From: Salinibacillus kushneri
GTDB lineage: Bacteria; Bacillota; Bacilli; Bacillales; Alkalibacillaceae
DNA: 57,315 nucleotides
Assembly: GCF_900111405.1 (NCBI RefSeq)
Contig: NZ_FOHJ01000008.1
Span: forward strand, 1 to 57,315
Direction of reading: 5' to 3'
Part shown: positions 26,199 to 35,153 of the stretch, piece by piece
Position numbering within the stretch: the first letter of the stretch is position 1
How the letters are laid out: every line of letters starts with the position of its first letter
Translations under genes and position numbers: made by a program
The notes under the pieces: model-generated
Databases searched by the model: none
What the model saw: the letters and a program-made list of their open reading frames with translations, nothing else
Told to the model about the DNA's origin: nothing

Positions 26199-26780
26199 TT
26201 ATTTTTTTAATCCATTCGTGATTAAGTAGTGAACATCATTTGTTTGTGAAATAAGATCATATTTTTCTTCCTTCATCACCCAATTTGTTACCACCTCGTC
26301 TAATGTACCAAAAATCATCTGGCGAACGAGTTTTATATTTAATTCCGGATGAAAGAGACCTTCCTCAATACCTTCATTAAGAATATCATCAATAATTTCC
26401 AGATAGCCCTTTAAAACATCGTTAATTTTCAGACGTAAATCTTTATTCGATTGTCTTAGTTCCAGCTGAGTCACAACAGCTAAATGATGATTACTTGCCA
26501 AACGGCTAAAGTGCATTTCAATTAATGTACGTAGTTTTTCATCTGCACTTGTTTTTTTCTCCGTATCTTCTTTAATTTTTTCAATAAAATTCCCCATCTT
26601 CTCCTGAAACAAGGAAACTAAAATGTCTTCCTTATTACGGAAATAAAGATAGATAGTTCCATCAGCTACTCCAGCTTTTTTAGCAATTTTGGAAACCTGT
26701 GAGGCATGGTATCCATTTTCTGCTATAACTTCAACTGCTGCGTCAATAATTTGCTTGTACTTAGGTTTGTTTTTCTTCAT
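26199..26780 (-). CDS. fadR: TetR-family fatty-acid degradation regulator FadR
   Basis: Represses beta-oxidation genes; in B. subtilis long-chain acyl-CoA relieves the repression. 193 residues. The N-terminal helix-turn-helix is VSKIAKKAGVADGTIYLYF (about residues 28-46) and the rest is the helical ligand/dimer domain. The ATG at 26780 follows AAGGAGAAC. Its own promoter is overlapped at the start site by a perfect palindrome of the FadR type, indicating autoregulation. Confidence 0.92.
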   Translation of the reverse strand: MKKNKPKYKQIIDAAVEVIAENGYHASQVSKIAKKAGVADGTIYLYFRNKEDILVSLFQEKMGNFIEKIKEDTEKKTSADEKLRTLIEMHFSRLASNHHLAVVTQLELRQSNKDLRLKINDVLKGYLEIIDDILNEGIEEGLFHPELNIKLVRQMIFGTLDEVVTNWVMKEEKYDLISQTNDVHYLITNGLKK

Positions 26781-26856
26781 AATGTTCTCCTTACATTTAA
26801 GAAAAGTGATATATTATTCCACAATAATCGTACTAAAATGAAAATCACTTTTCAAT

Positions 26857-26880
26857 AAATGAATGAATGGTCATTCATTT
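26857..26880. promoter_or_regulatory. FadR operator palindrome
   Basis: AAATGAATGA-ATGG-TCATTCATTT: perfect 10-bp arms. The core matches the B. subtilis FadR site (TGAATGA-N4-TCATTCA). It begins two bases downstream of the -10 box of the promoter at 26883-26911, so bound protein would cover the transcription start. Confidence 0.85.
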
Positions 26881-26882
26881 AC

Positions 26883-26911
26883 ATTTTAAATGGAATTTTT
26901 ATTACTGTCAA
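26883..26911 (-). promoter_or_regulatory. Sigma-A promoter of fadR-fadB-etfB-etfA
   Basis: Minus strand TTGACA (26906-26911), 17-bp spacer, TAAAAT (26883-26888). It lies in the lcfA-fadR gap. A second, weaker pair TTGAAA-N17-TACGAT (26827-26855) is just downstream of the operator. Confidence 0.7.
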
Positions 26912-26943
26912 TAATAAGGGGAACATTTCTATGGAATAATGGA

Positions 26944-28653
26944 TTAAACAGACTGTTGATTTTCCTGCTTTGCTTTTTCTTCTTCAATTAATTGTCTCCT
27001 TAATATTTTTCCTACCGCAGTCTTTGGCAGTTCATCTCTAAACTCATATATTCTCGGAACTTTATAAGCTGCCAGGCTTTTTCGACAAAACTTATTTAGC
27101 TGCTCTTCAGTAACGTTGCTTCCTTCTTTCAGCACAACATAGGCTTTTACGGTTTCTCCGCGATAAGGATCTGGAATTCCTGCTACTGTAACTTCCTGTA
27201 TCGCTTCATGTTCATACAATACTTCTTCTACTTCACGTGGGTAAATATTGTATCCACCAGCAATAATCATATCCTTCTTTCGATCAACAATATAGAAAAA
27301 GCCTTCCTCATCCATATAACCCATATCTCCAGTAAACAACCAACCATCCTTTAACACTTTCTCTGTTTCTTCAGGCCGATTCCAATACCCCTTCATCACT
27401 TGTGGGCCTTTTACTGCCAACTCTCCAACTTCACCAATTTCCATTTCTTCCATATTTTCTGCACTATCAAAAATTTTCGCGTCCGTATCCGGCCAAGGAA
27501 GACCAATACTGCCATTTACCCGTTTATCCCAAAGAAGATTCGCATGTGTGATTGGTGAAGATTCCGTTAATCCATATCCTTCGACGAGTTTGCCACCTGT
27601 TTCTTTTTCAAATTTTTCTTGTACTTCTACAGGCAATGGAGCTGACCCACTAATACAAGCCTTTATGGAGGATATATCGTAATCCTTTAATTTTGGATGG
27701 TTAAGAAGTCCGATATATATCGTTGGAGCACCTGGAAATAAGGTTGGTTTCTCTTTTTCAATAATCTTTAAAATATCCTCAGCATGAAATTGCGGTATCA
27801 GAATCATTTTTGTTGCCATCATAATGGATAGATTCATAACTGCTGTCATTCCGTATACATGGAAAAACGGAAGCACACCTAGTGTAATATCCTCTCCTTG
27901 TTTAATTTTATAAATCCACTGCTGTGACATTTGCGTATTGGCGACTAAATTAAAGTGAGTGAGCATTACACCCTTAGGATATCCAGTGGTTCCACCTGTA
28001 TATTGGAGTAATGCAATATCTTCTTTAGGATTTACCTCCACTTTCTCAACATTACGAATGGATTCTTTTAATAGATGAACCCATTGGTGAACATGGCCGC
28101 CATAACTGCCGTGTAAAGGCTTTTCAAATTTACCGTACTCTTTCTTCTGGATAAATGGATAGGCAAGATTTTTTGGAAAGGGAAGATAATCTTTTATACC
28201 GGTGACGATGATATGCTCTAAGTCCGTTCTTTCCTTTACTTTTTTCACTCTTGGAAACAAAACATCCAGGCAAATAATCATCTTTGCACCTGAATCTTTT
28301 AATTGATACTCAAGCTCTCTTTCCGTGTACAAAGGATTTGTTTGCACAACGGTCGCTCCAGCCATCATCGCTGCATAATAACCGATAACGGATTGGGGTG
28401 AATTTGGCAGCATTATCGCTACCCTATCCCCTTTTTTTAAGCCTAAACTCTGTAAATAGCCGGCTACTCTTTCAGTCTGAATCCAAAGCTGTTGGAAGGT
28501 TAATTCTTTCCCCATAAAATGAAGCGCTTGCAATTTTGGGTACTTTTTTGTCGTATCTTGAAGAATTTCGTGAAGTGGTTTTTCATCGTAATCGATTGAA
28601 GTAGCAATTTCTTCTGGATAATGCTGATACCATAACCTTGTATCCTCTCCCAT
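26944..28653 (-). CDS. lcfA: Long-chain acyl-CoA synthetase
   Basis: Activates fatty acids to acyl-CoA for beta-oxidation (ATP to AMP + PPi). 569 residues of the ANL superfamily: phosphate loop YTGGTTGYPKGVMLTH, adenine region EGYGLTESSPITH, LFTGDMGYMDEEGFFYIVDR hinge and the C-terminal catalytic Lys in ELPKTAVGKILRRQL. The ATG at 28653 has AAGGAGG seven bases upstream. A TATAAT lies further upstream without a good -35, and no FadR palindrome is seen there, unlike the B. subtilis arrangement, where the operator precedes lcfA. Confidence 0.95.
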   Translation of the reverse strand: MGEDTRLWYQHYPEEIATSIDYDEKPLHEILQDTTKKYPKLQALHFMGKELTFQQLWIQTERVAGYLQSLGLKKGDRVAIMLPNSPQSVIGYYAAMMAGATVVQTNPLYTERELEYQLKDSGAKMIICLDVLFPRVKKVKERTDLEHIIVTGIKDYLPFPKNLAYPFIQKKEYGKFEKPLHGSYGGHVHQWVHLLKESIRNVEKVEVNPKEDIALLQYTGGTTGYPKGVMLTHFNLVANTQMSQQWIYKIKQGEDITLGVLPFFHVYGMTAVMNLSIMMATKMILIPQFHAEDILKIIEKEKPTLFPGAPTIYIGLLNHPKLKDYDISSIKACISGSAPLPVEVQEKFEKETGGKLVEGYGLTESSPITHANLLWDKRVNGSIGLPWPDTDAKIFDSAENMEEMEIGEVGELAVKGPQVMKGYWNRPEETEKVLKDGWLFTGDMGYMDEEGFFYIVDRKKDMIIAGGYNIYPREVEEVLYEHEAIQEVTVAGIPDPYRGETVKAYVVLKEGSNVTEEQLNKFCRKSLAAYKVPRIYEFRDELPKTAVGKILRRQLIEEEKAKQENQQSV

Positions 28654-28729
28654 TAAAAAGCCTCCTTTTCTAATCTCTATCCCTTATTATATACAAATTG
28701 AAAGATAATTTAAAATATTTTTCACAGAT

Positions 28730-28841
28730 AGAAAAGCGAAGGCTGGTGATCAGGTGATGAGACGAAAACACGGAGTGGGTTTGGTCACGGAAGGACTTTG
28801 GCTTACCTCCACTATGCCCCAGGAGCCGTAGCTGGACATAA
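28730..28841 (+). repeat. Intergenic repeat copy (GAAAAGCGAAGGC type)
   Basis: Begins AGAAAAGCGAAGGCTGGTGA and ends CCAGGAGCCGTAGCTGGACA, the same head and tail as the copies at 45842 and 57202; the middle is divergent. Non-coding, upstream of lcfA. Confidence 0.6.
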
Positions 28842-28891
28842 GAATAACGAAAGGGCCTTGCTCTGCCCAGACTGCCTATGAAGAATACCGG

Positions 28892-29097
28892 TTGTCTGAA
28901 TGAAGGACAATAATCTTTATTTTTACAGAGATTTGTCTTTCATCATTCGTATGAAGGACAAAGAAAAGGTGTTTAATCAAAATTTTGTCTTTCATTATTC
29001 AAATGAAAGACATTTTTGGCTGATTATATATTCTTTTGTTCTTCATATCTTCCATGAAGGACACTTCCTTCATAAAAATCATATTCTTTGTCCTTCA
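28892..29097. repeat. Array of short palindromes with a period near 50 bp
   Basis: Imperfect palindromes with shared arms, TTTGTCYTTCAT and ATGAARGACAAA, centred near 28901 (partial), 28947 (12-bp stem, 28932-28962), 28999 (11-bp perfect stem, 28986-29012) and 29050 (10-bp stem, 29037-29063), plus a lone arm at 29087-29097. Centres are 46, 52 and 51 bp apart. The sequence between units is AT-rich and not conserved. Not a CRISPR: the repeated unit is itself a variable palindrome. Confidence 0.75.
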
Positions 29098-29234
29098 GCT
29101 CCCGCTTGAGATTGCTCATGAGGGATTCTCGCCCCCCTGCCGATGCCCCTAACTTCCTTCCATATGATTTTATATAAAACAGGGATACAGTCTATGCTAA
29201 TATCCCCTAATGTAATAATCTTTATATAAATGTT

Positions 29235-29315
29235 CTAAGCGGTCACCAAATAAACAACGCCTACTACTAAAAAGATAATCCCTACAATCATGAGTACGAT
29301 GGCTAATTGTTTCAT
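29235..29315 (-). CDS. 26-residue membrane peptide coupled to yshE
   Basis: ATG at 29315 to TAG, preceded by AAGGAG nine bases upstream; that ribosome site overlaps the yshE stop codon, so translation would be coupled. The product is a short basic start (MKQLA), then about 18 hydrophobic residues (IVLMIVGIIFLVVGVVYL) ending in TA, i.e. one transmembrane helix with GxxxxxxxG spacing. I do not recognise the family. Good ribosome site, start, hydrophobic pattern and position argue for a real gene. Confidence 0.6.
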   Translation of the reverse strand: MKQLAIVLMIVGIIFLVVGVVYLVTA

Positions 29316-29328
29316 AGCTTACTTCTCC

Positions 29329-29730
29329 TTAAATGATATTTGCCCCTACCACAAACGATAATCCTATGGAAATAATAAGGGAGATAAAACCAACTGCGCG
29401 GTTATCATTCTGAATTTCTTCATCAATTTTAAAGGTTGGCGTCAAAAATTCGAATATAAAGTATCCAATTAATAATAGTATAAAGCCATATATCCCCCAG
29501 CCAATGCTTTCCAACAGGGAATCATTATGTTCAAATGAAAAACGAAAAATGTTCACAATACCAAAGATCTTACCTCCTGTTGCCATTGCAACCGAAAAGT
29601 TCCCCTTTTTAATTTCCTTCCAGTTATTATATTTCGTAACGAGTTCGAATACAGCCATAAACACGATTAAACAAAGAATAACTACACTGTACCTTGCTGC
29701 TGTTTCCACAAATGGATTTTCCCAAAACAT
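29329..29730 (-). CDS. yshE: DUF350 membrane protein YshE
   Basis: 133 residues with about four transmembrane segments (about 12-32, 45-62, 76-97, 112-132), as in the DUF350/UPF0719 family. Conserved charged residues lie between helices two and three. Function unknown. The ATG at 29730 follows GAGGAGG. It is directly downstream of mutSB (25 bp) as in B. subtilis, followed by a coupled small ORF. Confidence 0.85.
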   Translation of the reverse strand: MFWENPFVETAARYSVVILCLIVFMAVFELVTKYNNWKEIKKGNFSVAMATGGKIFGIVNIFRFSFEHNDSLLESIGWGIYGFILLLIGYFIFEFLTPTFKIDEEIQNDNRAVGFISLIISIGLSFVVGANII

Positions 29731-29754
29731 AAGTCGCTTCCTCCTCGATCCTAT

Positions 29755-32109
29755 CTATCCTAATTCTAGTACGGTTACACCTGAACCCCCTTCACTCATT
29801 CCACCCAGTCGCTGACTTGTAATTGACGGGTGGCGCTCCGCAAATTTTTGTACACCCTTCCGTAAAGCACCTGTTCCTTTTCCATGAATAATGGATACAC
29901 GGGGGTAACCCGCGAGTAAGGCATTATCAACATATTTTTCTAACTCCTGCAGAGCATCTTCATAACGTTTGCCCCTTAAATCAAGCTCTGTTTTTACATG
30001 ATAGGATCTGCCTTTTACACTGGTTGTAGGTTTCTCTTCTTTTACAGGCTCTGGTCGTTTCACAAATAGTAAATTATCGCGTTTTGCTTTCACCTTCATC
30101 ATACCAAGCTGAACTTGATAGTCTTTATCACCAGTTTTTTCAACTATAGATCCCTGTTGATTTAATGACTTAACTTTAACTTCATCTCCTGGTTCAAGCT
30201 CTTTCGTATCATCCTTCTGTTCAATCGTCTGATCTTTTTGCTCCTCAGTTAAATGGACATAGGCTTCAGATAGTTGTTTTTTGGCATCAATAAGCTCGTG
30301 TTCTTTAACCTCGGCATTGTTTTTCATGTTCTGTAATTTTTCTATAATTTCTTCAGCTTCTTTTCGAGCCTTGGTAACTTCCTTTTCTGCCTTTCGTTCC
30401 GCTTTTTCCCACAGCTTATCTTTTCTTTGCTCGAACTGACGCCACTTCTCTTCTAAATCCTTTCGAAGCTGATAAGATTCATTCAAAATCGCTTCAGCCT
30501 GCTCGTAGTCCTCATCTGCTTTTTTACGAGCCTCTTCAAGTGAAGCAATCATATTTTCTACACTTTGTGAATCCTGCCCGGTTAGTGATTTAGCATGGTT
30601 AATTACATTTTCATCTAATCCAAGCCTTCTGGATATTTCAAAAGCATTACTGCGGCCAGGGACCCCTAATAATAATCGATAGGTAGGGCGCAGGGTTTTA
30701 ACATCAAATTCTACAGAAGCATTCATAACTCCTTCCCGATTAAATCCATAAGCCTTTAATTCAGGATAGTGTGTTGTTGCAATAACTCTTGCATTTCTGG
30801 AAATGACTTCATCTAATATAGCCATCGCAAGGCCAGCCCCCTCCTGGGGGTCTGTTCCAGCTCCTAACTCATCAAATAGAACAAGAGTCTTTTCATGTAC
30901 CCCTTTTAAAATGTCCACAATATTGGTCATATGTGATGAGAAAGTACTCAGGCTTTGCTCAATGGACTGTTCATCTCCAATATCGGCAAATACATCATCA
31001 AATACAGCCATCTCACAGCCGTCTAAAGCAGGGACCTGTAAACCTGACTGTGCCATAAGGGTACATAAGCCAATCATTTTTAATGTAACCGTTTTACCAC
31101 CTGTATTAGGACCTGTAATGACAATTGAGGTATAATCCTTTCCAATTTCCACATCGTTAGGTATCACTTCATCCGGGTCTATTAGTGGATGGCGTGCCTG
31201 TTTCATTTTAATAAATCCTTGGTCATTCATTGCAGGTTTAGCAGCATCCACCTCTTTACTAAATTTGGCCTTAGCTGCCATGAAATCGATTTTTTGTAAT
31301 ACCTGAACATTTTGTAAAATAAATCCTTGGTCATTAGCGATGTGAGCAGACAATTCCTGCAAAATTTTCTCCATTTCCTGCTTTTCTTCTACTTTTGCAG
31401 CTTGTAATTTATTATTTAATTCCACAACAGACTGTGGTTCAACAAATAATGTAGCTCCAGAAGAGGATTGATCGTGTACAATCCCTCCAAAAGAGCCCCG
31501 ATATTCCTGTTTTACGGGAAGAACATATCGATCATTTCGAATGGTAACAATAGCATCGGACAGCATTTTACTTCTGGACTTTGTATATTGTTCTAATCTG
31601 TCCCTGACACTGTTTTCGTGGGAGCGTATTTTAGTACGAATATAACGGAGCGCTTCGCTGGCCCCATCCATAACGTGGCCATGATCATCAATACACGACT
31701 TGATATTTCGTTCTAACTCATTTAGCACCACAACCTGCTCCGTTAAATCCCTAAGTATTGGAAGTGAGAGATCTTCTTCTTCAATATCTGCTATAAATTG
31801 CTTAATCACTTTACCAGCTCTCATTGTACTGGCCACATCAAGACATTCAAAAGCGGTTAAGATTCCTCCGATACTGGATCGTTTTACATGGGGACGAATA
31901 TCAAAAATGCCACCTAAGGGAATCTGTCCTTTCAATCGTAAAACTTGTCTTGCTTCATCGGTTTCTTCCTGCCATCTCACTGCCTCTGTTAATTGACTTG
32001 AAGGGTAGAGCTTTGAAGCTTTTTCTTTGCCTAAAGATGATCCGGCAAAGCTAATTAGCTGATCTTTCATTTTATCGAATTCAAGTGTTTTCAAGACTCT
32101 ATCATTCAT
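29755..32109 (-). CDS. mutSB: MutS2-family endonuclease MutSB
   Basis: A MutS-like ATPase with a C-terminal Smr nuclease domain; the family acts on recombination intermediates and, in B. subtilis, on collided ribosomes, not in mismatch repair. 784 residues. No mismatch-recognition N-terminal domain; a clamp/core region, Walker [14 protein letters not shown] around residue 330, Walker [26 protein letters not shown], a long coiled coil (about 515-640) and the Smr domain [19 protein letters not shown] with HGKGTGALR near the end. ATG at 32109, eight bases after the polX stop. Confidence 0.96.
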   Translation of the reverse strand: MNDRVLKTLEFDKMKDQLISFAGSSLGKEKASKLYPSSQLTEAVRWQEETDEARQVLRLKGQIPLGGIFDIRPHVKRSSIGGILTAFECLDVASTMRAGKVIKQFIADIEEEDLSLPILRDLTEQVVVLNELERNIKSCIDDHGHVMDGASEALRYIRTKIRSHENSVRDRLEQYTKSRSKMLSDAIVTIRNDRYVLPVKQEYRGSFGGIVHDQSSSGATLFVEPQSVVELNNKLQAAKVEEKQEMEKILQELSAHIANDQGFILQNVQVLQKIDFMAAKAKFSKEVDAAKPAMNDQGFIKMKQARHPLIDPDEVIPNDVEIGKDYTSIVITGPNTGGKTVTLKMIGLCTLMAQSGLQVPALDGCEMAVFDDVFADIGDEQSIEQSLSTFSSHMTNIVDILKGVHEKTLVLFDELGAGTDPQEGAGLAMAILDEVISRNARVIATTHYPELKAYGFNREGVMNASVEFDVKTLRPTYRLLLGVPGRSNAFEISRRLGLDENVINHAKSLTGQDSQSVENMIASLEEARKKADEDYEQAEAILNESYQLRKDLEEKWRQFEQRKDKLWEKAERKAEKEVTKARKEAEEIIEKLQNMKNNAEVKEHELIDAKKQLSEAYVHLTEEQKDQTIEQKDDTKELEPGDEVKVKSLNQQGSIVEKTGDKDYQVQLGMMKVKAKRDNLLFVKRPEPVKEEKPTTSVKGRSYHVKTELDLRGKRYEDALQELEKYVDNALLAGYPRVSIIHGKGTGALRKGVQKFAERHPSITSQRLGGMSEGGSGVTVLELG

Positions 32110-32116
32110 GTTGCCT

Positions 32117-33847
32117 TTACTCCTTTAAGATTTTTCCTTTTGTGATCAATTCGGCTAATTTATCTGTTGACCACGTATTTAATACGGTTTCCGGCTTTAG
32201 TTTTCCTTTTCTTGCAAAGCTTACCCCAATTGACATATCTTCTAACATATTATAGCTGTGAGCATCTGTATTTATAGCGATTCGAACACCTTCATCCTGC
32301 GCTTTCATCAACCAATTCCAGGCTAAATCCAAACGGTTAGGATTTGCATTTAATTCTAAAGCTGTATTGGTTTTTTTAGCGTATTGAATAAGCTCTTCAT
32401 AGTCTACTTCATAACCAGACCTTTTGCCAATTAATCTACCTGTTGGATGGGCGATTAAATTCACATAAGGACAATCCATCGCATTCTTTAAACGCTGCAT
32501 AATTTTATCTCTGGATTGGGTGAAGCTAGAATGAATAGAAGCAATAACAAAATCCATTTCTTTAAGAAAGTCTTCGGAAAAATCTAAAGAACCATCTGGC
32601 AAAATGTCCATTTCAATTCCTGCAAACACATGGATATCATCATATTTTGCATTAACACGGTTGATCTCTTCCCGCTGTTTTCTGAGCCGCTCTTCGTTAA
32701 GTCCATTAGCAACTCGTAGATACTTCGAGTGATCTGTTATGGCAATAAAGGAGTATCCTTTTTCTCTAGCCCTGTTAACCATTTCTTCTAAAGATTGAGC
32801 ACCATCACTCCATGTCGTGTGCATATGCAAATCTCCCCGGATATCCTCATGGGAAATGATTGAAATAGGTTCCTTCGCTTCTTCGATTTCCCCAGTATTT
32901 TCCCGAAGTTCAGGAGGGATGTATTCTAAACCAAAATGGTGGAAAAATTCCTTCTCACTTTCAAAGGTAAAGATTTCTCCTATATCCATATCCTCTACAC
33001 CATACTCACTAATTTTCTCGTTTTTTTCCTTCGCTATTTGTCGCATGGATACATTGTGATCCTTTGAACCGGTGAAATGGTGCAGAGTAGTAACAAATTC
33101 CTGAGGCTCAACAAGCCTGAAATCTACTGAAACTTCATAGCCTTCATTTAAAATAATGGTTACTTTTGTAGAACCTGCTGCCTCCACATGCTCAATATTA
33201 TCCAAATCAAGCAATTGATTTTTGACTTTTTCAGGATGATTGGTGGAAATAATAAAATCTAAATCCTTTATGGTTTCCTTATATCTTCGAATACTTCCAG
33301 CCCTAGAAAATTGAACAACATGCTGAAAATTTTCAAGCTCTTTTTCAATTCTTTCTACAATCGGAAGCATAAATACAATGGGCAATCTTTCTGGTCTTTT
33401 TGATTGATCCTCTAAAGCTTTAAGGATTTTTTCGGCCGTTTTCTTTCCAAATCCACTAAGAGCTTCTACTTGGCCATTTTCGCAAGCTTCTTTTAACGAT
33501 TGAGCATCGATTACATTCAACTCCTGATAAAGCTTAGCAAGCTTTTTTCCTCCTAATCCCTGCAGGTCCAATAATGGAATCAGACCTGCTGGAACCTCTT
33601 CCTCAAGCTGTCTTAGCGTATCAGAATGTCCATTGTCAATAAACTCCTGAATAACAGCGGCCGTTCCTTTGCCGATTCCTTTCATCTTTGTAAAATCATC
33701 CATCTCTGAAAGGGAGCGATCGTCTGTTTCCAAAGCCTGGGCTGCTTTTCGATAAGCTGAAATTTTAAATGGATTTTCCGCTTTTAACTCAAGATATACA
33801 GCAATTTTTTCTAATAATTGAATAACCTGTTTTTTATTTACATTCAT
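32117..33847 (-). CDS. polX: DNA polymerase/3'-5' exonuclease PolX
   Basis: Family X repair polymerase. 576 residues: N-terminal helix-hairpin-helix motifs ([29 protein letters not shown]), the nucleotidyltransferase active site with metal-binding Asp in [15 protein letters not shown] as third carboxylate, and the C-terminal PHP nuclease domain ([34 protein letters not shown]). The ATG at 33847 has AGGTG six bases upstream; a GTG three codons earlier overlaps that site. Upstream hairpin at 33882-33911 partly separates it from zapA-cvpA. Confidence 0.95.
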   Translation of the reverse strand: MNVNKKQVIQLLEKIAVYLELKAENPFKISAYRKAAQALETDDRSLSEMDDFTKMKGIGKGTAAVIQEFIDNGHSDTLRQLEEEVPAGLIPLLDLQGLGGKKLAKLYQELNVIDAQSLKEACENGQVEALSGFGKKTAEKILKALEDQSKRPERLPIVFMLPIVERIEKELENFQHVVQFSRAGSIRRYKETIKDLDFIISTNHPEKVKNQLLDLDNIEHVEAAGSTKVTIILNEGYEVSVDFRLVEPQEFVTTLHHFTGSKDHNVSMRQIAKEKNEKISEYGVEDMDIGEIFTFESEKEFFHHFGLEYIPPELRENTGEIEEAKEPISIISHEDIRGDLHMHTTWSDGAQSLEEMVNRAREKGYSFIAITDHSKYLRVANGLNEERLRKQREEINRVNAKYDDIHVFAGIEMDILPDGSLDFSEDFLKEMDFVIASIHSSFTQSRDKIMQRLKNAMDCPYVNLIAHPTGRLIGKRSGYEVDYEELIQYAKKTNTALELNANPNRLDLAWNWLMKAQDEGVRIAINTDAHSYNMLEDMSIGVSFARKGKLKPETVLNTWSTDKLAELITKGKILKE

Positions 33848-33881
33848 ATCTATCACCTGCTTTTTATCATTTCCGGTAAAG

Positions 33882-33911
33882 AAAAAACTTCTCTCTAGTC
33901 GGAGAAGTTTT
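33882..33911 (-). terminator. Terminator overlapping the end of cvpA
   Basis: A 10-bp stem (AAAACTTCTC/GAGAAGTTTT), the first arm inside the last codons of cvpA, followed by TTTTCTTT on the minus strand. It implies separate or reduced transcription of polX-mutSB-yshE. Confidence 0.7.
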
Positions 33912-34455
33912 GTAAAGCCTCTGAGATGTGATTATCCCACAAATTCGTAATTTGCTCAGAGAATAACGGTGTATGCTCAACCATAAATTGAGCAATCAAT
34001 GAATCACCTACATATTGTTGAATAAAGTCAATCGGAATAAGCGCAGCAAAATAAAGAATAATAAACATTATAAAGTATGTCTCAACGAAGCCTAAAATAG
34101 CACCCAACAAACCATTTAAGCTATGCAAAATAGGTAAATCAGCCACAAAATCAAGCATATTGGCGATGATTTGTAATATAATCTTTACGATAAAGAATAA
34201 AATAACAAAAGCTATACCATTATAAAAGGCTGTTTCTAAAGGCATATTTTGAAAGAAAGCACCAAATCCCTCTTGTCCAAAATCAGGATAAGGAATCCAC
34301 ATGTTTAAGATTGGTGCCAGATTGTCGTAGTATAATACGGCAATTATAAAAGCAACGATAAAACCGGTTAGATGAAGAACCTGCATAATAAAACCTCGTT
34401 TCAGGCCAACAAGAAGTCCAACCAGTAGCATCGCAAGAAGTATGATGTCAACCAT
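33895..34455 (-). CDS. yshB: CvpA-family membrane protein YshB
   Basis: 186 residues with four hydrophobic segments (about 2-20, 25-42, 75-98, 115-140) and the CvpA pattern of Gly-rich first helix (LLVGLLVGLKRGFI) and LNGLLGAILGFVETY. E. coli CvpA affects colicin V production; the role in Bacillus is unclear. The ATG at 34455 overlaps the last bases of zapA; GGAG is placed five bases before it, inside zapA. Confidence 0.88.
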   Translation of the reverse strand: MVDIILLAMLLVGLLVGLKRGFIMQVLHLTGFIVAFIIAVLYYDNLAPILNMWIPYPDFGQEGFGAFFQNMPLETAFYNGIAFVILFFIVKIILQIIANMLDFVADLPILHSLNGLLGAILGFVETYFIMFIILYFAALIPIDFIQQYVGDSLIAQFMVEHTPLFSEQITNLWDNHISEALQNFSD

Positions 34456-34720
34456 TTTTTCTCCGTTCCCCTCTTCTCATTTGCTCAGCAAGCAATCGAT
34501 TTTCTTCTTTTAATTGTATATAATCATTCATCGTATTTACAGCCGTTAATACAGCTAATTTTGCTGTATCCAGTCGCGGATTGGTTTCTTGAATTTCTCT
34601 CATTTTTTCATCTACCATATCGGCAATAAGTTGTATTTGATGGGGAGGTTCATCTCCAACAATCGTATATTTTCTATTATGAATGTATACCGTTGTTTTA
34701 TTTTGATCTGAATGAGACAC
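34448..34720 (-). CDS. zapA: Cell division protein ZapA
   Basis: Small coiled-coil protein that cross-links FtsZ filaments. 90 residues: KTTVYIHNRKYTIVGDEP beta-part at the N-terminus, HIQLIADMVDEKM-type helix and the C-terminal coiled coil (about 50-85). It starts with GTG at 34720 with AAGGGGG eight bases upstream. Overlaps yshB by 8 bp. Upstream is a long AT-rich spacer shared with divergent rnhC. Confidence 0.9.
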   Translation of the reverse strand: MSHSDQNKTTVYIHNRKYTIVGDEPPHQIQLIADMVDEKMREIQETNPRLDTAKLAVLTAVNTMNDYIQLKEENRLLAEQMRRGERRKNG

Positions 34721-35153
34721 TTACAAAGCCCCCTTATTTTACATCCTAAAAAATATATTAACACGAATTTTAAAAGATGGAAATCAAACAATAATAGAAT
34801 AGGCAGAAAGATTTCATTTGATATAATAAAACATATGTAAAAAGTCTTTCCGTTTGGCCGTTTTCTAAAGAAGCGTTTTCTTAAAAAAAGTCAATTCATT
34901 GATAGCACGCTATACAACAGGCCAATTATCCGAAGACTTCTCATAAAATTATACACATTTTTCTCGTACTATGTAAAAGCATCGAAGCATTCTTTTTCCT
35001 GCGGGAAGAGTAGTCTGGTGTGAAGCGAAGAGGTTCACAGCTCATCACCAGAACGTAGTATATTTCACCTGCGTCAGAAGAATAACAAACGATGAGAAAA
35101 CGATAAAAAAGTAGATGTTGTTCAATGTAGATTTTAGAAAAAGGAGTATATTT
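34721..35153. other. Divergent intergenic region zapA / rnhC
   Basis: 433 bp. Near 34820 a plus-strand TGATATAAT (extended -10) occurs, and for zapA a minus-strand TGTTAATAT is seen near 34756; neither has a clear -35. At 35014-35052 there is a hairpin TCTGGTG/CACCAGA enclosing TGTGAA/TTCACA. No ORF here has a ribosome site and family similarity. Confidence 0.4.

Noticed and set aside
28892-29097. CRISPR array
   Set aside because: Repeats are variable palindromes without identical direct copies, there are too few units and no cas genes are present.
28900-29109. 69-residue plus-strand ORF with a repeating LSFIIRMKDK / NFVFHYSNERHF pattern
   Set aside because: The amino-acid repetition is only the translation of the palindrome array; no ribosome site and no family.
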